Of a stretch of 64,000 nucleotides of DNA, positions 10,057-20,206 are shown piece after piece. The stretch spans positions 124,001 to 188,000 of the forward strand of contig NZ_RFFM01000001.1 in assembly GCF_003696365.1 (NCBI RefSeq), given 5' to 3'. Every line of letters begins with the position of its first letter. Positions within the stretch are counted from its first letter, which is position 1. The position numbers and the translations under genes are program-made. The notes under the pieces were generated by a model, which was not told the origin of the DNA, did not search any database, and worked only from the letters and a program-made list of their open reading frames with translations. Source of the DNA: Stutzerimonas zhaodongensis (GTDB taxonomy: Bacteria > Pseudomonadota > Gammaproteobacteria > Pseudomonadales > Pseudomonadaceae).

Positions 10057-11126
10057 GCGTTTTGCTCCAGCGCGCCTAGGCGCTCACGTTGATAGCTGCC
10101 GTCCTGAACGCGACGGCACCACTCCAGATTGTTTAGATACCACTGAACGGTCTTGCGCAGGCCGGTCTCGAAGGTTTCCTGCGGGACCCAGCCGAGTTCG
10201 CGCTCGATCTTGCTGGCGTCGATGGCGTAACGCAGGTCGTGGCCTGGACGGTCCTTGACGAAGGTGATCAGGTCCTCGAAGCGCTCTACACCAGCAGGCT
10301 TTTGCGGCGCCAGCTCTTCGAGCAACGCGCAGATGCCGCGCACTACGTCGATGTTCTTCTGCTCGTTGTGCCCGCCGATGTTATAGGTCTCGCCGACCTT
10401 GCCTTCGCTGACCACCTTGAACAGCGCGCGCGCGTGGTCCTCTACGAACAGCCAGTCCCGCACCTGGGTACCGTTGCCGTAGACGGGCAGCGGTTTACCA
10501 TCCAGCGCGTTCAGGATCACCAGGGGGATCAGCTTCTCAGGGAAGTGGTACGGCCCATAGTTGTTCGAGCAGTTGGTGATCAGTACCGGCAGGCCATAGG
10601 TGCGCTGCCAGGCACGGACCAGATGATCCGATGAGGCTTTGCTCGCCGAGTAGGGAGAGCTGGGCGCGTAAGGCGTGGTTTCGGTGAACAGGTCATCGAC
10701 ACCATGCAGATCGCCGTACACCTCATCAGTGGAAATATGGTGGAAGCGGAACGCCTCCCGGCGCTCGGTCGGCAGCGACTGCCAGTACGAGCGAGTCGCT
10801 TCCAGCAGCTGGTAGGTGCCTACGATGTTGGTCTGAATGAATTCGGCCGGCCCGTCGATCGAGCGATCGACATGGGATTCGGCGGCCAGATGCATGATGG
10901 CATCAGGCTGAAACTCCAGCAGCGCTTCGCTCACGCGCTCGCGGTCAGCGATGTCGGCCTGGAGAAACTGATAGCGATCGCTGCTTTCGACCTCGGCCAA
11001 CGACTCGAGATTGCCGGCATAGGTCAGCTTGTCGAGGTTGAGGACGTTGTGCTCGGTGTCTTGGATAAGATGACGGATCAGAGCAGAGCCGATGAATCCG
11101 GCTCCGCCGGTTACGAGAATGCGCAT
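10053..11126 (-). CDS. rmlB: dTDP-glucose 4,6-dehydratase RmlB
   Basis: A 357-residue extended short-chain dehydrogenase that converts dTDP-glucose to dTDP-4-keto-6-deoxyglucose with bound NAD. It shows the Rossmann motif [14 protein letters not shown] at the start, then STDEVYGDL (active-site Thr-Asp-Glu) and [15 protein letters not shown] carrying Tyr-x3-Lys. The start at 11126 has AAGGAAG upstream and begins directly with [13 protein letters not shown]; the longer frame is not family-like. It is the first gene of the operon. The gene order B-A-C-D differs from the rmlBDAC order that I recall for P. aeruginosa. Confidence 0.96.
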   Translation of the reverse strand: MRILVTGGAGFIGSALIRHLIQDTEHNVLNLDKLTYAGNLESLAEVESSDRYQFLQADIADRERVSEALLEFQPDAIMHLAAESHVDRSIDGPAEFIQTNIVGTYQLLEATRSYWQSLPTERREAFRFHHISTDEVYGDLHGVDDLFTETTPYAPSSPYSASKASSDHLVRAWQRTYGLPVLITNCSNNYGPYHFPEKLIPLVILNALDGKPLPVYGNGTQVRDWLFVEDHARALFKVVSEGKVGETYNIGGHNEQKNIDVVRGICALLEELAPQKPAGVERFEDLITFVKDRPGHDLRYAIDASKIERELGWVPQETFETGLRKTVQWYLNNLEWCRRVQDGSYQRERLGALEQNA

Positions 11127-11388
11127 GATGATAGGGCTTCCTTGGCGCGCTAATAGAGCTGAAGGCTCTTGGCATGTCGGCAGCATAGACCCGCCGAAAA
11201 TATAAAAATTCCCAACGCTGGCGTGAGGTGTTAAGGCACCCGCGAAGTTTGTCCAGCTGCGGTGGCCAAAACAATGGCCTAGAGCGTTTCACTTGTTTAG
11301 CAGGACTTAAAATCTCTGACGAAGGGCACAAGATCAGCGCGGTGCTATCGAGTAGTATCGCCTCGCCATTATCACCGGTAGCAATGGA
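11127..11388. other. Upstream region of rmlB
   Basis: 262 bases without a convincing gene. The part nearest rmlB (about 11195-11215) is AT-rich and reads TATATTTTC on the minus strand, a possible -10 region for the rml operon, but I see no good -35 partner. Base composition is lower in GC than the flanks. Confidence 0.5.
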
Positions 11389-11640
11389 ATGCCTAGCCGA
11401 AATCCCCAACTCGCTGAGCTGCTTAGTACCTCCTCGCATTGCGTAGCTCAGTTGACCGAGGCGCTTACAGCGTTTTCCTTGGAACTCATGGCCAGCGATG
11501 ATCCGGCTGTGCGTATCGCCAGCCGGCGAATGGTTGCGCGAATTGCCGCCATTCGCTCGGCGTTTGATCGTCAGCTCGAAGCAGAGGCCGCTTGCCAAGC
11601 GATTGGCGCTGCCGGCCCTGTCGACCATCCGCCAGGGTGA
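11389..11640 (+). CDS. Small hypothetical protein
   Basis: An 83-codon open frame whose product is mostly helical and looks protein-like: an amphipathic stretch (LTEALTAFSLELMASDD) and a basic helix (RIASRRMVARIAAIRSAF). Third-position GC preference fits a real gene in this genome. There are no membrane segments and no motif that I recognise. The ATG at 11389 has no clear ribosome site, so the start is uncertain. It lies alone between the divergent rmlB and the convergent exporter gene. Function unknown. Confidence 0.45.
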   Translation: MPSRNPQLAELLSTSSHCVAQLTEALTAFSLELMASDDPAVRIASRRMVARIAAIRSAFDRQLEAEAACQAIGAAGPVDHPPG

Positions 11641-11665
11641 GGCGCTCAGGCACTTCTCGCGATTG

Positions 11666-12793
11666 CTAGCGCAATGATTGGCGCAGCCGAGACAGCGCCC
11701 CAAGGAAAAATACTGTGCCGATTACCAGCAAGGCCACTAGTTGCGGCCACACGACCGTGGCGCCAGCGCCACGAAACAGGACGGCCTGAGCCAGTTCGAC
11801 GAAGTGCGTGGTAGGCGCCACCAGCATGATGTTCTGAACCAGCTCCGGCATGCTCTCGCGCGGGGTCACACCGCCGGAAAGGATCTGCAGCGGTATAAGC
11901 GTGAGGATGACCAGCAGCCCCAGCTGCGGCATCGAACGCGCCACCGTGCCGAAGAAGATCCCCATCGAGGTGGCAGCGAAAAGGTGCAGGGCGGCGCCAC
12001 CCGTAAACAGCAGCAGCGAACCCTGGATGGGTATGTCGAGCCAACCTTCAACGACAAAGCGCAGGGCTAACGCAGCGGCCGACAGCACCACCAGCCCCAT
12101 AGCCCAGACCTTTCCGACCATGATCTCGAACGGCGTCACTGGCATCACCAGAAGGTGCTCGATAGTCCCGTGCTCACGTTCCCGAATCAGGGCGGCCCCG
12201 GTCAGGATGATTGCCAGCATGGTGATCTGGTTGATCACCTCGTTCACCGCACCGAACCAGGCTCGACTCAGATTGGGGTTGAAGGCCATGCGCACGACGG
12301 CTTCGACGGGGAGCGCATCTGCTGAGCGGTAGCGCTTGAGGAACTCGGCTGTCTCGCTGGAAATGATCTGCTGGATGTGGGCTGCGCCAGTAAACGCCTG
12401 GCTGACCTGGGTGGCATCGACGTTCAGTTGGATGGTCGGCTGGCGGCCCGCCAGCAGGTCTTCCTGAAAGCGCGGCGGAATGTTCAGGGTGAAGGTATAG
12501 AGGCCTGCGTCCATTCCGCCGTCCATCTGCTGCAGGTTGATGGCGGTGGGTTCGATGAAATAAGGCAGCTGGAACGCATTGATGATGCGCAGCGACGCCT
12601 GCGACCGATCTTCGTCGACGACGGCGATGCTTGCGCGGTGGGGGGTTTCTGGAACCGCGGTCGCGCCTTGATAGATGGCCAGGGTGAACGAATACAGGAT
12701 GAGCACGAGCATGGCGGGGTCACGATAAAGGCTGCGCAGCTCCTTCAGGCCGAGCTGGAAAATGTTGCCTAGTTTGCGGCTCAGGCTCCCCAT
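11666..12793 (-). CDS. yhhJ: ABC exporter permease, YhhJ type
   Basis: A 375-residue inner-membrane permease of the ABC-2 family. An N-terminal helix (MLVLILYSFTLAIYQGA) is followed by a periplasmic domain of about 150 residues and then five hydrophobic segments. LIREREHGTIEHLLVMPVTP is the ABC-2 cytoplasmic signature. The length matches E. coli YhhJ (about 374). It follows the RbbA-like gene by one base and is last of a yhiI-rbbA-yhhJ type operon. It probably forms half of the membrane channel with the C-terminal part of the RbbA-like protein. The substrate is unknown; drug or envelope-compound export is inferred. Confidence 0.88.
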   Translation of the reverse strand: MGSLSRKLGNIFQLGLKELRSLYRDPAMLVLILYSFTLAIYQGATAVPETPHRASIAVVDEDRSQASLRIINAFQLPYFIEPTAINLQQMDGGMDAGLYTFTLNIPPRFQEDLLAGRQPTIQLNVDATQVSQAFTGAAHIQQIISSETAEFLKRYRSADALPVEAVVRMAFNPNLSRAWFGAVNEVINQITMLAIILTGAALIREREHGTIEHLLVMPVTPFEIMVGKVWAMGLVVLSAAALALRFVVEGWLDIPIQGSLLLFTGGAALHLFAATSMGIFFGTVARSMPQLGLLVILTLIPLQILSGGVTPRESMPELVQNIMLVAPTTHFVELAQAVLFRGAGATVVWPQLVALLVIGTVFFLGALSRLRQSLR

Positions 12794-12794
12794 C

Positions 12795-15536
12795 TCATTT
12801 CTCCTGCTTGCGCAAGCCGGCGATGCTGAGCAGGGTCAACAGCGGAATGGCCAGCAACATGGGAATGAAATAGGGGTACAGCTCTGCAAACCCCAGCGCC
12901 TTGGAAAAGACCCCGCGACTGATGATGAGGAAGTGCGTGGTCGGATAGAGCTTGCCGATGAAGGCCCCGAAGCCTTCCATTGCCGAAGTTGGATGGATCA
13001 GCCCACTGAACTGGATGGCCGGTAGCAAGGTGACGATGGTCGTGCCGAAAATCGCCGCGATCTGGCTGTTGAGAATCGACGACATCAACAGACCGAGCCC
13101 CGTTGCGCAGGCGATGTAGAGCAGTGCCCCTAGGCAGAGCGTGAGGATGCTGCCCTTGATCGGAATACCGAAGACGAAAACCGCCAACAGGGCCAGCGTC
13201 GCGAAGTTGAACATGCCCAAGGCGATATATGGCAGCTGCTTGCCAAGCAGAAACTCCAGGCGGGTGGTCGGGGTGACATAGAAATTGGTGATCGAACCCA
13301 GCTCCTTCTCACGCACCACCCCAAGGGCGGTGAGCATCGCCGGAATCATCATCAACAGCAGCGGAATCATGGCCGGCGCCATTGCCGGGAGGCTTTGAAC
13401 GTCGGGGTTGTAGCGATAGCGGATGGCCACGTCTGCGGGTGACAGCTGTCCGCTTACGCCTGCCTCGCGGGCCAGCTGCTGCAGGTAGGTCAGATGAATG
13501 CCCTGGACATAACCTTTGATGGTGTCGGCGCGCATGGGCATGGCGCCATCGATCCAGAACGCGACCTGCGGGACCGCACCACGCTTGAGGTCGCGACCGA
13601 AGCCCGGGGGTATCTCTACCGCCAGGCTGATGTCGCCGCTGCGCAAGCGGGCGTCGAGGTCGGCGTGGCTGGACAGGGGCGGCATCTCGTCGAAGTAGCG
13701 AGAGCCGGCTATGTTGAGCAGGTAGTGCTGGCTGGTGGTGGTCTGGTCACCGTCAAGGACCGCGTAGCTCAGGTTCTCGACGTCGAAGCTGACGCCGTAG
13801 CCCATGATGAACATCAGGATCACGCTGCCGAGCATCGCCAGAGTGGCGCGAATCGGGTCACGTCGTAGCTCCATCGCCTCGCGGCGGGTGTAGCTGAATA
13901 AACGACGCAGGCTGAACCGTGCTTGCCGCACATTGGTCGCAGGTTGCACAGGCCGTCGGTTCTTAGCTGTGTCTTCTGCTGGTTTGTTCGGCGCTTTTTT
14001 TGCGGCGGCAGCCTCCTCGAGGTAGGCAATGAAGGTTGCCTCCAGCGTAGGCAGCCCGCGTTTCTCCATCAGGGCTTGTGGCGTATCGCTGTCGAGTACC
14101 CGTCCGGCGTGCATGAGCGAAATTCGGTCGCAGCGCAGCGCTTCGTTCATGAAGTGGGTGGAAATGAAGATGGTCACGCCGTCTTCGCGCGATAGCTGCA
14201 CCAGCAGCTCCCAGAACCCGTCGCGGGCCACCGGGTCAACGCCCGAGGTGGGCTCGTCGAGAATGAGGATCTCCGGGTTGTGGATCACCGCCACCGCCAG
14301 CGAAAGCCGCTGACGCACACCCAGTGGCAGGTTGCCGGGCAGGCTGTCTGCCTCATCGGTGAGGCTGAAGCGCTCAAGCATTTCGTGCACGCGTGGCGCG
14401 CGACGGTCTGCTGGCAAATGGAATAGCCGAGCATGCAGATCGAGGTTCTGGCGCACCGTCAGCTCGCTGTACAGCGAGAACGCCTGCGACATGTAACCGA
14501 CCCGCTGACGGGTCTGCATGTCGTGGGGGTTCACCGGCTTGCCGAACAGCAGCGCCTGGCCGTCGCTGGCAGGCAGGAGGCCGGTAAGCATCTTCATCGT
14601 GGTGGTCTTGCCGCACCCATTGGAGCCGAGAAAACCGAAGATTTCGCCGCGGGCGATGCGAAAATTGACTTGGTCCACTGCCACGAAATCACCAAAACGC
14701 ATGGTCAGGCCATGAGCCTCGATGGCGATGCTGTCGCTTTGCTGCTGCGGTGGAATGATCAGCTCGTGGTGCTGGCTACGCTTTTGTTCTGGCAGCAGGC
14801 GGATGAACGCCTGTTCCAGCGAGTCACTACCAGTGCGGGACAGCAGTTCCGCCGCGCTACCAGTAGCCAGTACTTTACCGGCGTCCATGGCCACCAGATG
14901 ATTGAAGCGTTGGGCTTCGTCCATGTAGGCAGTGGCCACCAACACGCTCATCTGCGGCCGCTCGGTACGGATGCGCTCGATCAGCTCCCAGAACTGCGCG
15001 CGGGACAGTGGATCAACACCGGTGGTGGGCTCGTCGAGGATCAACAGGTCTGGATCGTGGATCAGCGCGCAGCACAGCCCAAGCTTCTGCTTCATGCCTC
15101 CGGACAGCTTGCCGGCCGGCCGCTCGACGAAGGATGCCAGGCCCGTGCTGCGGGTCAGTTCGGCTATGCGCCAATTTCGCTCCTCGGCGTCCTGGCCGAA
15201 CAAACGAGCAAAGAACTCGAGGTTCTCCGCCACCGTCAGGGTCGGATACAGGTTCTTGCCCAGCCCCTGCGGCATATAGGCGATGCGTGGGCACACCTTG
15301 CGGCGATGACCGGCATCGCCGATATCACCGCCCAGCACCCGTATCCCACCCTGTTGCAGCTCGCGCGCTCCTGATATCAGAGCCAGTAAGCTGGATTTAC
15401 CCACTCCATCGGGCCCGATCAGGCCGACCATGCACTGACCAGGAAGGCTTAGAGTCAGGTCGTCCAGCGCTTGTGTCTTGCCGTAGCGCAGGCTGACTCC
15501 ATCAACCTGCACCACTGGTTCTGGCAGCTCCTTCAT
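12795..15536 (-). CDS. rbbA: RbbA-type ABC protein: two ATPases fused to permease
   Basis: A 913-residue fusion, matching E. coli RbbA (about 911). ATPase 1 (residues 10-230) has Walker [10 protein letters not shown], signature [11 protein letters not shown] and Walker [14 protein letters not shown]. ATPase 2 (about 270-500) has Walker [11 protein letters not shown] and Walker [14 protein letters not shown], but its signature reads LPLGVRQRL rather than LSGGQ. A linker leads to an ABC-2 permease with a large periplasmic loop from about 585. RbbA has also been described as ribosome-associated; here the operon suggests export. The ATG at 15536 overlaps the upstream adaptor stop by four bases. 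Confidence 0.9.
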   Translation of the reverse strand: MKELPEPVVQVDGVSLRYGKTQALDDLTLSLPGQCMVGLIGPDGVGKSSLLALISGARELQQGGIRVLGGDIGDAGHRRKVCPRIAYMPQGLGKNLYPTLTVAENLEFFARLFGQDAEERNWRIAELTRSTGLASFVERPAGKLSGGMKQKLGLCCALIHDPDLLILDEPTTGVDPLSRAQFWELIERIRTERPQMSVLVATAYMDEAQRFNHLVAMDAGKVLATGSAAELLSRTGSDSLEQAFIRLLPEQKRSQHHELIIPPQQQSDSIAIEAHGLTMRFGDFVAVDQVNFRIARGEIFGFLGSNGCGKTTTMKMLTGLLPASDGQALLFGKPVNPHDMQTRQRVGYMSQAFSLYSELTVRQNLDLHARLFHLPADRRAPRVHEMLERFSLTDEADSLPGNLPLGVRQRLSLAVAVIHNPEILILDEPTSGVDPVARDGFWELLVQLSREDGVTIFISTHFMNEALRCDRISLMHAGRVLDSDTPQALMEKRGLPTLEATFIAYLEEAAAAKKAPNKPAEDTAKNRRPVQPATNVRQARFSLRRLFSYTRREAMELRRDPIRATLAMLGSVILMFIMGYGVSFDVENLSYAVLDGDQTTTSQHYLLNIAGSRYFDEMPPLSSHADLDARLRSGDISLAVEIPPGFGRDLKRGAVPQVAFWIDGAMPMRADTIKGYVQGIHLTYLQQLAREAGVSGQLSPADVAIRYRYNPDVQSLPAMAPAMIPLLLMMIPAMLTALGVVREKELGSITNFYVTPTTRLEFLLGKQLPYIALGMFNFATLALLAVFVFGIPIKGSILTLCLGALLYIACATGLGLLMSSILNSQIAAIFGTTIVTLLPAIQFSGLIHPTSAMEGFGAFIGKLYPTTHFLIISRGVFSKALGFAELYPYFIPMLLAIPLLTLLSIAGLRKQEK

Positions 15537-16609
15537 GGCGAAACATTGATCTGAAGATGTGCGGGCCACTCGGCGTCAGGGTCGAGTTTCAGATAAGCCA
15601 TGCCCGGTAAACCGGTCTTGACCTGCTCCATGTGGCGCTTGAGCAGCTCGGGGTCGATTCGGGCCTTGACCCGGAACATGAGCTTTTCGCGCTCGCTCTC
15701 GGTCTCCACCGTTTTCGGAGTGAACTGAGCGACGCTGGCGACAAAGCTGACCTTCGCGGGGATCACATATTGTGGCGCCGCGTCGATCACGATACGAACC
15801 TCGGAGCCAATGGCAACGCGGCCCGCCTGCCGCTCAGGCAAAAAGAAAGTCATGTAGACATCGGCGAGGTCCACCAGATTGAGCAGCTTGCCGCCAGCAC
15901 TTAGCACCTCGCCTGCCTGCGCCACACGGTATTGAACGCGTGCGACGCGATCACTTTTCAGCTCGCTGTCGCGGATGTCGGCCTGCAGTCGCTCGACACC
16001 GGCCTGGGCCGCCTCGACCGACGATTGGGCTTCGATTACCTGAGATCGGGCGGCGGCAATGCCTGCGTCTGCGGAAATCACCTGCGAGCGCGCGGCGGCC
16101 AGTGCTGCCTGGGCGCTCTGCATCGCCGCCAGATCATCATCGAGTTGCTGCCGGGCCATCGCATTGCGTGCTACCAGGGTTTCGGTGCGCTGATGGCGCT
16201 TCTGGGTAGCGGTCAGCTCGGCGCGGCGCTGGGTAACGACGGCCTCGGCGGTAGCTCTTTCGCTCTCACGCTGAGCAACCATGGCCTGTGCGGTGAGCAT
16301 CGCATTCTCGCCCTGGCGAACCTGCGCACGCGCCTGGTTGAGCTGCGCCTGTAGCACTTCGGTGTCCATGCGCGCGAGCACCTGGCCGGGCTGGACGAAA
16401 TCACCTTCGTCCACGAGGATTTCCAGCACACGGCCCGGGCTCTTGGTCGCAACATCGATCTCGGTGGCTTCGATCCGGCCGTTACCGCTGGCAAAGCCAT
16501 CGCCCAGGCCGCCAGGACGCAGCTCGGTCCAAAGCAGCACGCCGATCACGGTGATCACGGCGACGATCCCCAGGGCCTTGAAAGCGGTTCGAGTGCGTGG
16601 CTGACTCAT
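15533..16609 (-). CDS. yhiI: HlyD-family membrane fusion protein, YhiI type
   Basis: A 358-residue periplasmic adaptor. It has an N-terminal anchor helix ([16 protein letters not shown]), then a lipoyl half-motif ([18 protein letters not shown]). A long coiled-coil hairpin rich in Ala/Gln/Arg covers about residues 85-215, followed by the second lipoyl and beta-barrel parts ([18 protein letters not shown]). It would link the RbbA/YhhJ inner-membrane exporter to an outer-membrane channel such as TolC. It is the first gene of the three-gene operon, about 100 bases downstream of the MCE operon on the same strand. Confidence 0.88.
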   Translation of the reverse strand: MSQPRTRTAFKALGIVAVITVIGVLLWTELRPGGLGDGFASGNGRIEATEIDVATKSPGRVLEILVDEGDFVQPGQVLARMDTEVLQAQLNQARAQVRQGENAMLTAQAMVAQRESERATAEAVVTQRRAELTATQKRHQRTETLVARNAMARQQLDDDLAAMQSAQAALAAARSQVISADAGIAAARSQVIEAQSSVEAAQAGVERLQADIRDSELKSDRVARVQYRVAQAGEVLSAGGKLLNLVDLADVYMTFFLPERQAGRVAIGSEVRIVIDAAPQYVIPAKVSFVASVAQFTPKTVETESEREKLMFRVKARIDPELLKRHMEQVKTGLPGMAYLKLDPDAEWPAHLQINVSP

Positions 16610-16711
16610 GAATCTGCTCCGGCTGTTGTGTAGTCCGGAGCCATCTTAGGCGCTCTAACACGCACTTTATGTGTATCTGGATCAATACCGGTGCGATTAG
16701 TCGCCGTTGTT

Positions 16712-17335
16712 TTATTCAGGCAGCTTACGTGCGTGGCTCAGCGTCCACTCCAGCACCTCGGCGCTGAGTCGGTCGCTGGCCTTGCCGAACGCATCCACCA
16801 CCTGCTCGACGTCGGCGCCGGCGCTGGGCTGGCGAACTTCGAAGCGGCGGTTGGCCAGAGTGTGCTGATTATTGCGGTTGACCAGGCGGCTATCGAGCAC
16901 GATCAGCACTACCGGTTTGCCATCCACATACTCGCTCTGGAAAGCCCGCAGGTCGCTGTGCAGACTCAGGTCGGCATAGAGATTGACATCCTCATTGCTG
17001 ACCGAGGGCATCCGGCCGTCACGCTGGAACGCCTCGATCAGGCGATCGCGCAGCAGGGCTGGCGCGGCGTCACTCCAGCGCGCGCCGCCGTAAGCGCTGA
17101 TCTCGTTGCCGTGGGGCACCACTGCGATACGTTGGCTGGAAAGAATTCGGCTGGCTTGCGGCGTATTGATGCGCAGCGCGTGCTGGAGGGTCGGCTCGCT
17201 ACTTTGCTGCGGCGTGGGAGCGGTAGGCAGCAGGAAGATCCGCAGGGTCTCGGACTCCGGGAGAACCGAACACGCCGAAACTGCCGAAAGCAGCCCCATC
17301 AGGGCGAGGCGGGACAGGGATTGGCGAAGGCTCAT
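16712..17335 (-). CDS. ABC-type transport auxiliary lipoprotein (PqiC/YmbA-like)
   Basis: A 207-residue lipoprotein: signal peptide with lipobox LSAVSAC (Cys at about residue 22). The mature protein resembles the ABC-transport auxiliary lipoprotein family, with LRIFLLPTAPTPQQSSEPTLQHALRI-type spacing, the stretch ILSSQRIAVVPHGNEI and WSDAAPALLRDRLIEAF. Its relative PqiC works at the outer membrane with MCE transporters. It is the last gene of the mlaE-F-D-like operon and overlaps the MCE gene by four bases. It probably takes the place of MlaA/MlaC in this system; that is inference. Confidence 0.85.
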   Translation of the reverse strand: MSLRQSLSRLALMGLLSAVSACSVLPESETLRIFLLPTAPTPQQSSEPTLQHALRINTPQASRILSSQRIAVVPHGNEISAYGGARWSDAAPALLRDRLIEAFQRDGRMPSVSNEDVNLYADLSLHSDLRAFQSEYVDGKPVVLIVLDSRLVNRNNQHTLANRRFEVRQPSAGADVEQVVDAFGKASDRLSAEVLEWTLSHARKLPE

Positions 17336-18270
17336 GGGTTGAACTCCTGCAGTTTGTCGCGGCCGAGCAGGAAGCCACTCGGGTTGTCTTCAAGGCGTTG
17401 GGTGACGCGGCGCAGTGCGCCAAGGGTGGAGCGCAGCTCGTTGATGGCCGGGCCAAGTTCGTTGAAACCCTGCATGCCGTTGTTCAGCGCGCCTTCGTTC
17501 TCCTCGAGCAGCTTGTCCAGTCGAGCAGTGGCCTCGTCCAAGGTGTTCATTGACTGCGCTGCGCTGGTCAGGACGCTACGACCCTGGTCGTCCAGCAGGC
17601 CGTTGGCATTGCGCGCCAGACTCGACAGCTCGCCCATTACGGTGTTCGCCTGCTGGCTCAGTTGATTGAACTGCTGCAGCGTCTGGGCTAGGTCGCCACG
17701 CTGCTCGGAAAGCACGCTGGTGGCCTGTTCCAGGTGCTCCAGGGTGCGGCTCAGCCGGGAGGTGTTTTCTTCGGAAAAGATCTGATTGGCGCTCAGCAGC
17801 AGGTTGTTGATGTTACTCATCAGGTCCTCGCCGTTTTCCAACAGCGCGCTGAGCGATGATGGATCGGCCACGATCAATGGTGGCTCATCGCGGTCGCCCT
17901 CCAGCCGCGGGGCTTCCGGGGTGCCGCCATGTAGCTGGATGACCATGCTGCCGGTGATATTCGCCAGTGCCAGGCGCGCCTGGGTATCGGTCTTGATCGG
18001 CGTGCCACCGTAGACGCGGACGCGGGCCCGGACTTTGCGCGGGTCGTCCGGCTCCAGCCACAACTCCGTCACATCACCGACCTTGATACCGCTGTACTCC
18101 ACCGAGCTGCCGCTGGACAGTCCGCTTACTGCCTGACTGAAACCGATGTCGTAGTAGCTGTATTCCCGATCCATGCTGGACTTGCCCAGCCACAGGGCGA
18201 AGAGCAGGGCGCAGCCAACGGCTACCACGGTAAACAGTCCGATCAATACATGATGGGCACGGGTTTCCAT
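17332..18270 (-). CDS. MCE-domain substrate-binding protein (MlaD-like)
   Basis: A 312-residue protein anchored in the inner membrane by one helix (VLIGLFTVVAVGCALLFALW). An MCE domain follows at about residues 38-115 (VSGLSSGSSVEYSGIKVGDV). A long helical tail with heptad-like pattern covers about residues 145-290 (SRTLEHLEQATSVLSEQ). MCE proteins form hexameric rings that carry phospholipids across the periplasm; the tail may make a tube or needle as in longer MCE proteins. The start at 18270 was chosen because METRAHHVLIG begins the family; a longer reading overlaps the ATPase gene. It lies two bases past the ATPase stop. Confidence 0.9.
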   Translation of the reverse strand: METRAHHVLIGLFTVVAVGCALLFALWLGKSSMDREYSYYDIGFSQAVSGLSSGSSVEYSGIKVGDVTELWLEPDDPRKVRARVRVYGGTPIKTDTQARLALANITGSMVIQLHGGTPEAPRLEGDRDEPPLIVADPSSLSALLENGEDLMSNINNLLLSANQIFSEENTSRLSRTLEHLEQATSVLSEQRGDLAQTLQQFNQLSQQANTVMGELSSLARNANGLLDDQGRSVLTSAAQSMNTLDEATARLDKLLEENEGALNNGMQGFNELGPAINELRSTLGALRRVTQRLEDNPSGFLLGRDKLQEFNP

Positions 18271-18272
18271 TA

Positions 18273-19064
18273 TCAGGGTGTCTCCAGCATAAGCGCGGCA
18301 TCGTGCGCAGCGCGGCCACGAGGGCCGTGAAAATATTCGCGAATCCATTCATCGTCAGTGGCCGCGACCTTCTCAAGGGTATCGACCACCAGCACGCGTT
18401 TCTGCGCCAGAACGGCGACGCGATCGCAGATGGTGTAGAGCGTATCGAGGTCGTGGGTGACTAGAAATACGCTGAACCCCAGCGCATCGCGCAGGGTCAG
18501 GATCAGCTGATCGAAGGCTGCCGCGCCGATCGGGTCGAGGCCCGCAGTGGGCTCGTCGAGAAACAGCACTTCAGGGTCCAGGGCCAGTGCACGAGCCAGG
18601 GCTGCACGCTTGACCATACCGCCGGATAACTCGTCAGGAAACTTGCAGGCCGCCTCCGGTGGCAGCCCGGCCAGTGCCAGTTTCTGCCTCGCCAGGTGCT
18701 CGGCATCGGCGCGTTTGAGGCCGGCGTGTTCGATCAACGGCAGCGCGACATTCTCCTGCAGGTTGAGCGAGGTGAACAGGGCGCCGCGCTGGAACAGTAC
18801 GCCAAAACGCCGCTCCACTTCCGAGCGGCGCTGGGTAGAGAGCTTGAGCAGGTTCTCGCCAAACACCTTCACGCTGCCGGCATTGGGCCGGCGCAGCCCA
18901 ACGATGCTGCGCAGCAAAACCGACTTGCCGGTGCCCGAGCCTCCCACCACACCGAGGATTTCGCCGCGATGAATATCCAAGTCCAGATTGACGTGCACGG
19001 CCTGCTTGCCAAAGCGATTGACCAGGCCGCTGACCTGAATAACGGGTTCGTCTGTCCTCACCAT
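18273..19064 (-). CDS. MCE transporter ATPase (MlaF-like)
   Basis: A 263-residue cytoplasmic ATPase of the MlaF group. Walker A is GGSGTGKSVLLRSI (about residue 41), the Q-loop is in GVLFQRGALF, the signature LSGGMVKRAALARAL and Walker B VLFLDEPTAGLDP, with the H-loop in LVTHDLDT. Q-R-GALF after Walker A is typical for lipid-transport ATPases. It powers the permease encoded just upstream, with which it overlaps by seven bases. The substrates are probably phospholipids or other envelope lipids; direction of transport cannot be told from sequence. Confidence 0.92.
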   Translation of the reverse strand: MVRTDEPVIQVSGLVNRFGKQAVHVNLDLDIHRGEILGVVGGSGTGKSVLLRSIVGLRRPNAGSVKVFGENLLKLSTQRRSEVERRFGVLFQRGALFTSLNLQENVALPLIEHAGLKRADAEHLARQKLALAGLPPEAACKFPDELSGGMVKRAALARALALDPEVLFLDEPTAGLDPIGAAAFDQLILTLRDALGFSVFLVTHDLDTLYTICDRVAVLAQKRVLVVDTLEKVAATDDEWIREYFHGPRGRAAHDAALMLETP

Positions 19065-20206
19065 CCCATCTCCATGAAGAACAAGGCTGCAACCGCATCG
19101 AGCAGGATCACCATGAAGATCGATTGCACCACGCTGGAAGTGGTGTGCTCACCTACCGACTGGGCGCTGCCGCTGGCTTTGAAGCCTTCCAGGCAGCCGA
19201 TCACCGCGATCAGAAAGGCAAATACAGGCGCTTTGCCGATGCCGACGAGAAAGTGATTGAGCGGTATGTCGCGTTGAAGGATGGTGAAGAACATCGCCGG
19301 CGAAATATCCAGCGCCAGTGAGCAGACCACCAATCCGCCAACGATGCCGCTGAGGATGCCGATGAAGGTCAGGATCGGCAGCGTAATCAGCATCGCCAGT
19401 ACTCGCGGCAATACCAACAGTTCGATGGGGCTCAGGCCGAGCGTGCGGATGGCGTCGATTTCTTCATTGGATTTCATCGCTCCGATCTGTGCAGCGAAGG
19501 CGCTGGCGGTGCGCCCGGCGAGCAGAATCGCCGCCAGCAAAACGCCAAATTCGCGCAGAAAGGAGAAGGCAACGAGATTGACCGTATAGATAGTCGCGCC
19601 GAAATCGGCCAGCACCGTGGCGCCGAGGAATGCCACCACCGCGCCGACCAGAAAGGTCAGCAGGGCCACGATGGGGATCGCGTCTAGTCCGGTCGCTTCG
19701 ATATGCGAAACCAGAGAGGTCACGCGCCAGCGCCGTGGGTTGAACATGACTGCAAACATCGTCTGCAGTGTGAGCCCGATGAAACCGAGCAGGGTGCGTT
19801 GCTGGTTCCAGACGCCAGAGACGGTGCGGCCGACATGGGCCAGCACATCGGCCAGCCCGTTGGTTTCGGGCGCCTGTGCGGCTTCCGGCTTGTCCAGTGC
19901 TGCTGCGACCGTTTTCAGCAGTGCCTGGCGCTCCGCTGGCAAATGCGGCGCCCAATCATTCAAACGTGCCACTCGATTCGGCCCGAGCAGCTCTACCAGC
20001 AGGCCGGCACCCGCGGTGTCCAGCTCACCGATGGCGTCGAGATCGACCTGGTCGGATTCGGTGACTTGGCGACGAGTACGCTCGACTTCACGGCGCAGGG
20101 CGGCGTAGTGCGCAAGCGTCCAGTCACCGCCGACCGTCAGGGTGGCCTGTGAGTCGCTGTTGGGTTGCCGCTGCAAACTGCCTGGCGGCGAAGTGGGGTG
20201 CGTCAA
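19058..20206 (-). CDS. MCE transporter permease (MlaE-like) with N-terminal STAS domain
   Basis: A 382-residue protein that fuses a STAS domain (about residues 20-105, with DLDAIGELDTAGAGLLVELLG) to an MlaE permease (about residues 130-380). The permease carries FGVLLAAILLAGRTASAFAAQIGAM and ALMITLPILTFIG-like segments that define the family. In E. coli the STAS part is a separate protein, MlaB, that regulates the ATPase; here it is built in. The start is a TTG at 20206 with only a weak ribosome site, so translation may begin slightly elsewhere. First gene of the four-gene operon. Confidence 0.9.
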   Translation of the reverse strand: MTHPTSPPGSLQRQPNSDSQATLTVGGDWTLAHYAALRREVERTRRQVTESDQVDLDAIGELDTAGAGLLVELLGPNRVARLNDWAPHLPAERQALLKTVAAALDKPEAAQAPETNGLADVLAHVGRTVSGVWNQQRTLLGFIGLTLQTMFAVMFNPRRWRVTSLVSHIEATGLDAIPIVALLTFLVGAVVAFLGATVLADFGATIYTVNLVAFSFLREFGVLLAAILLAGRTASAFAAQIGAMKSNEEIDAIRTLGLSPIELLVLPRVLAMLITLPILTFIGILSGIVGGLVVCSLALDISPAMFFTILQRDIPLNHFLVGIGKAPVFAFLIAVIGCLEGFKASGSAQSVGEHTTSSVVQSIFMVILLDAVAALFFMEMGW

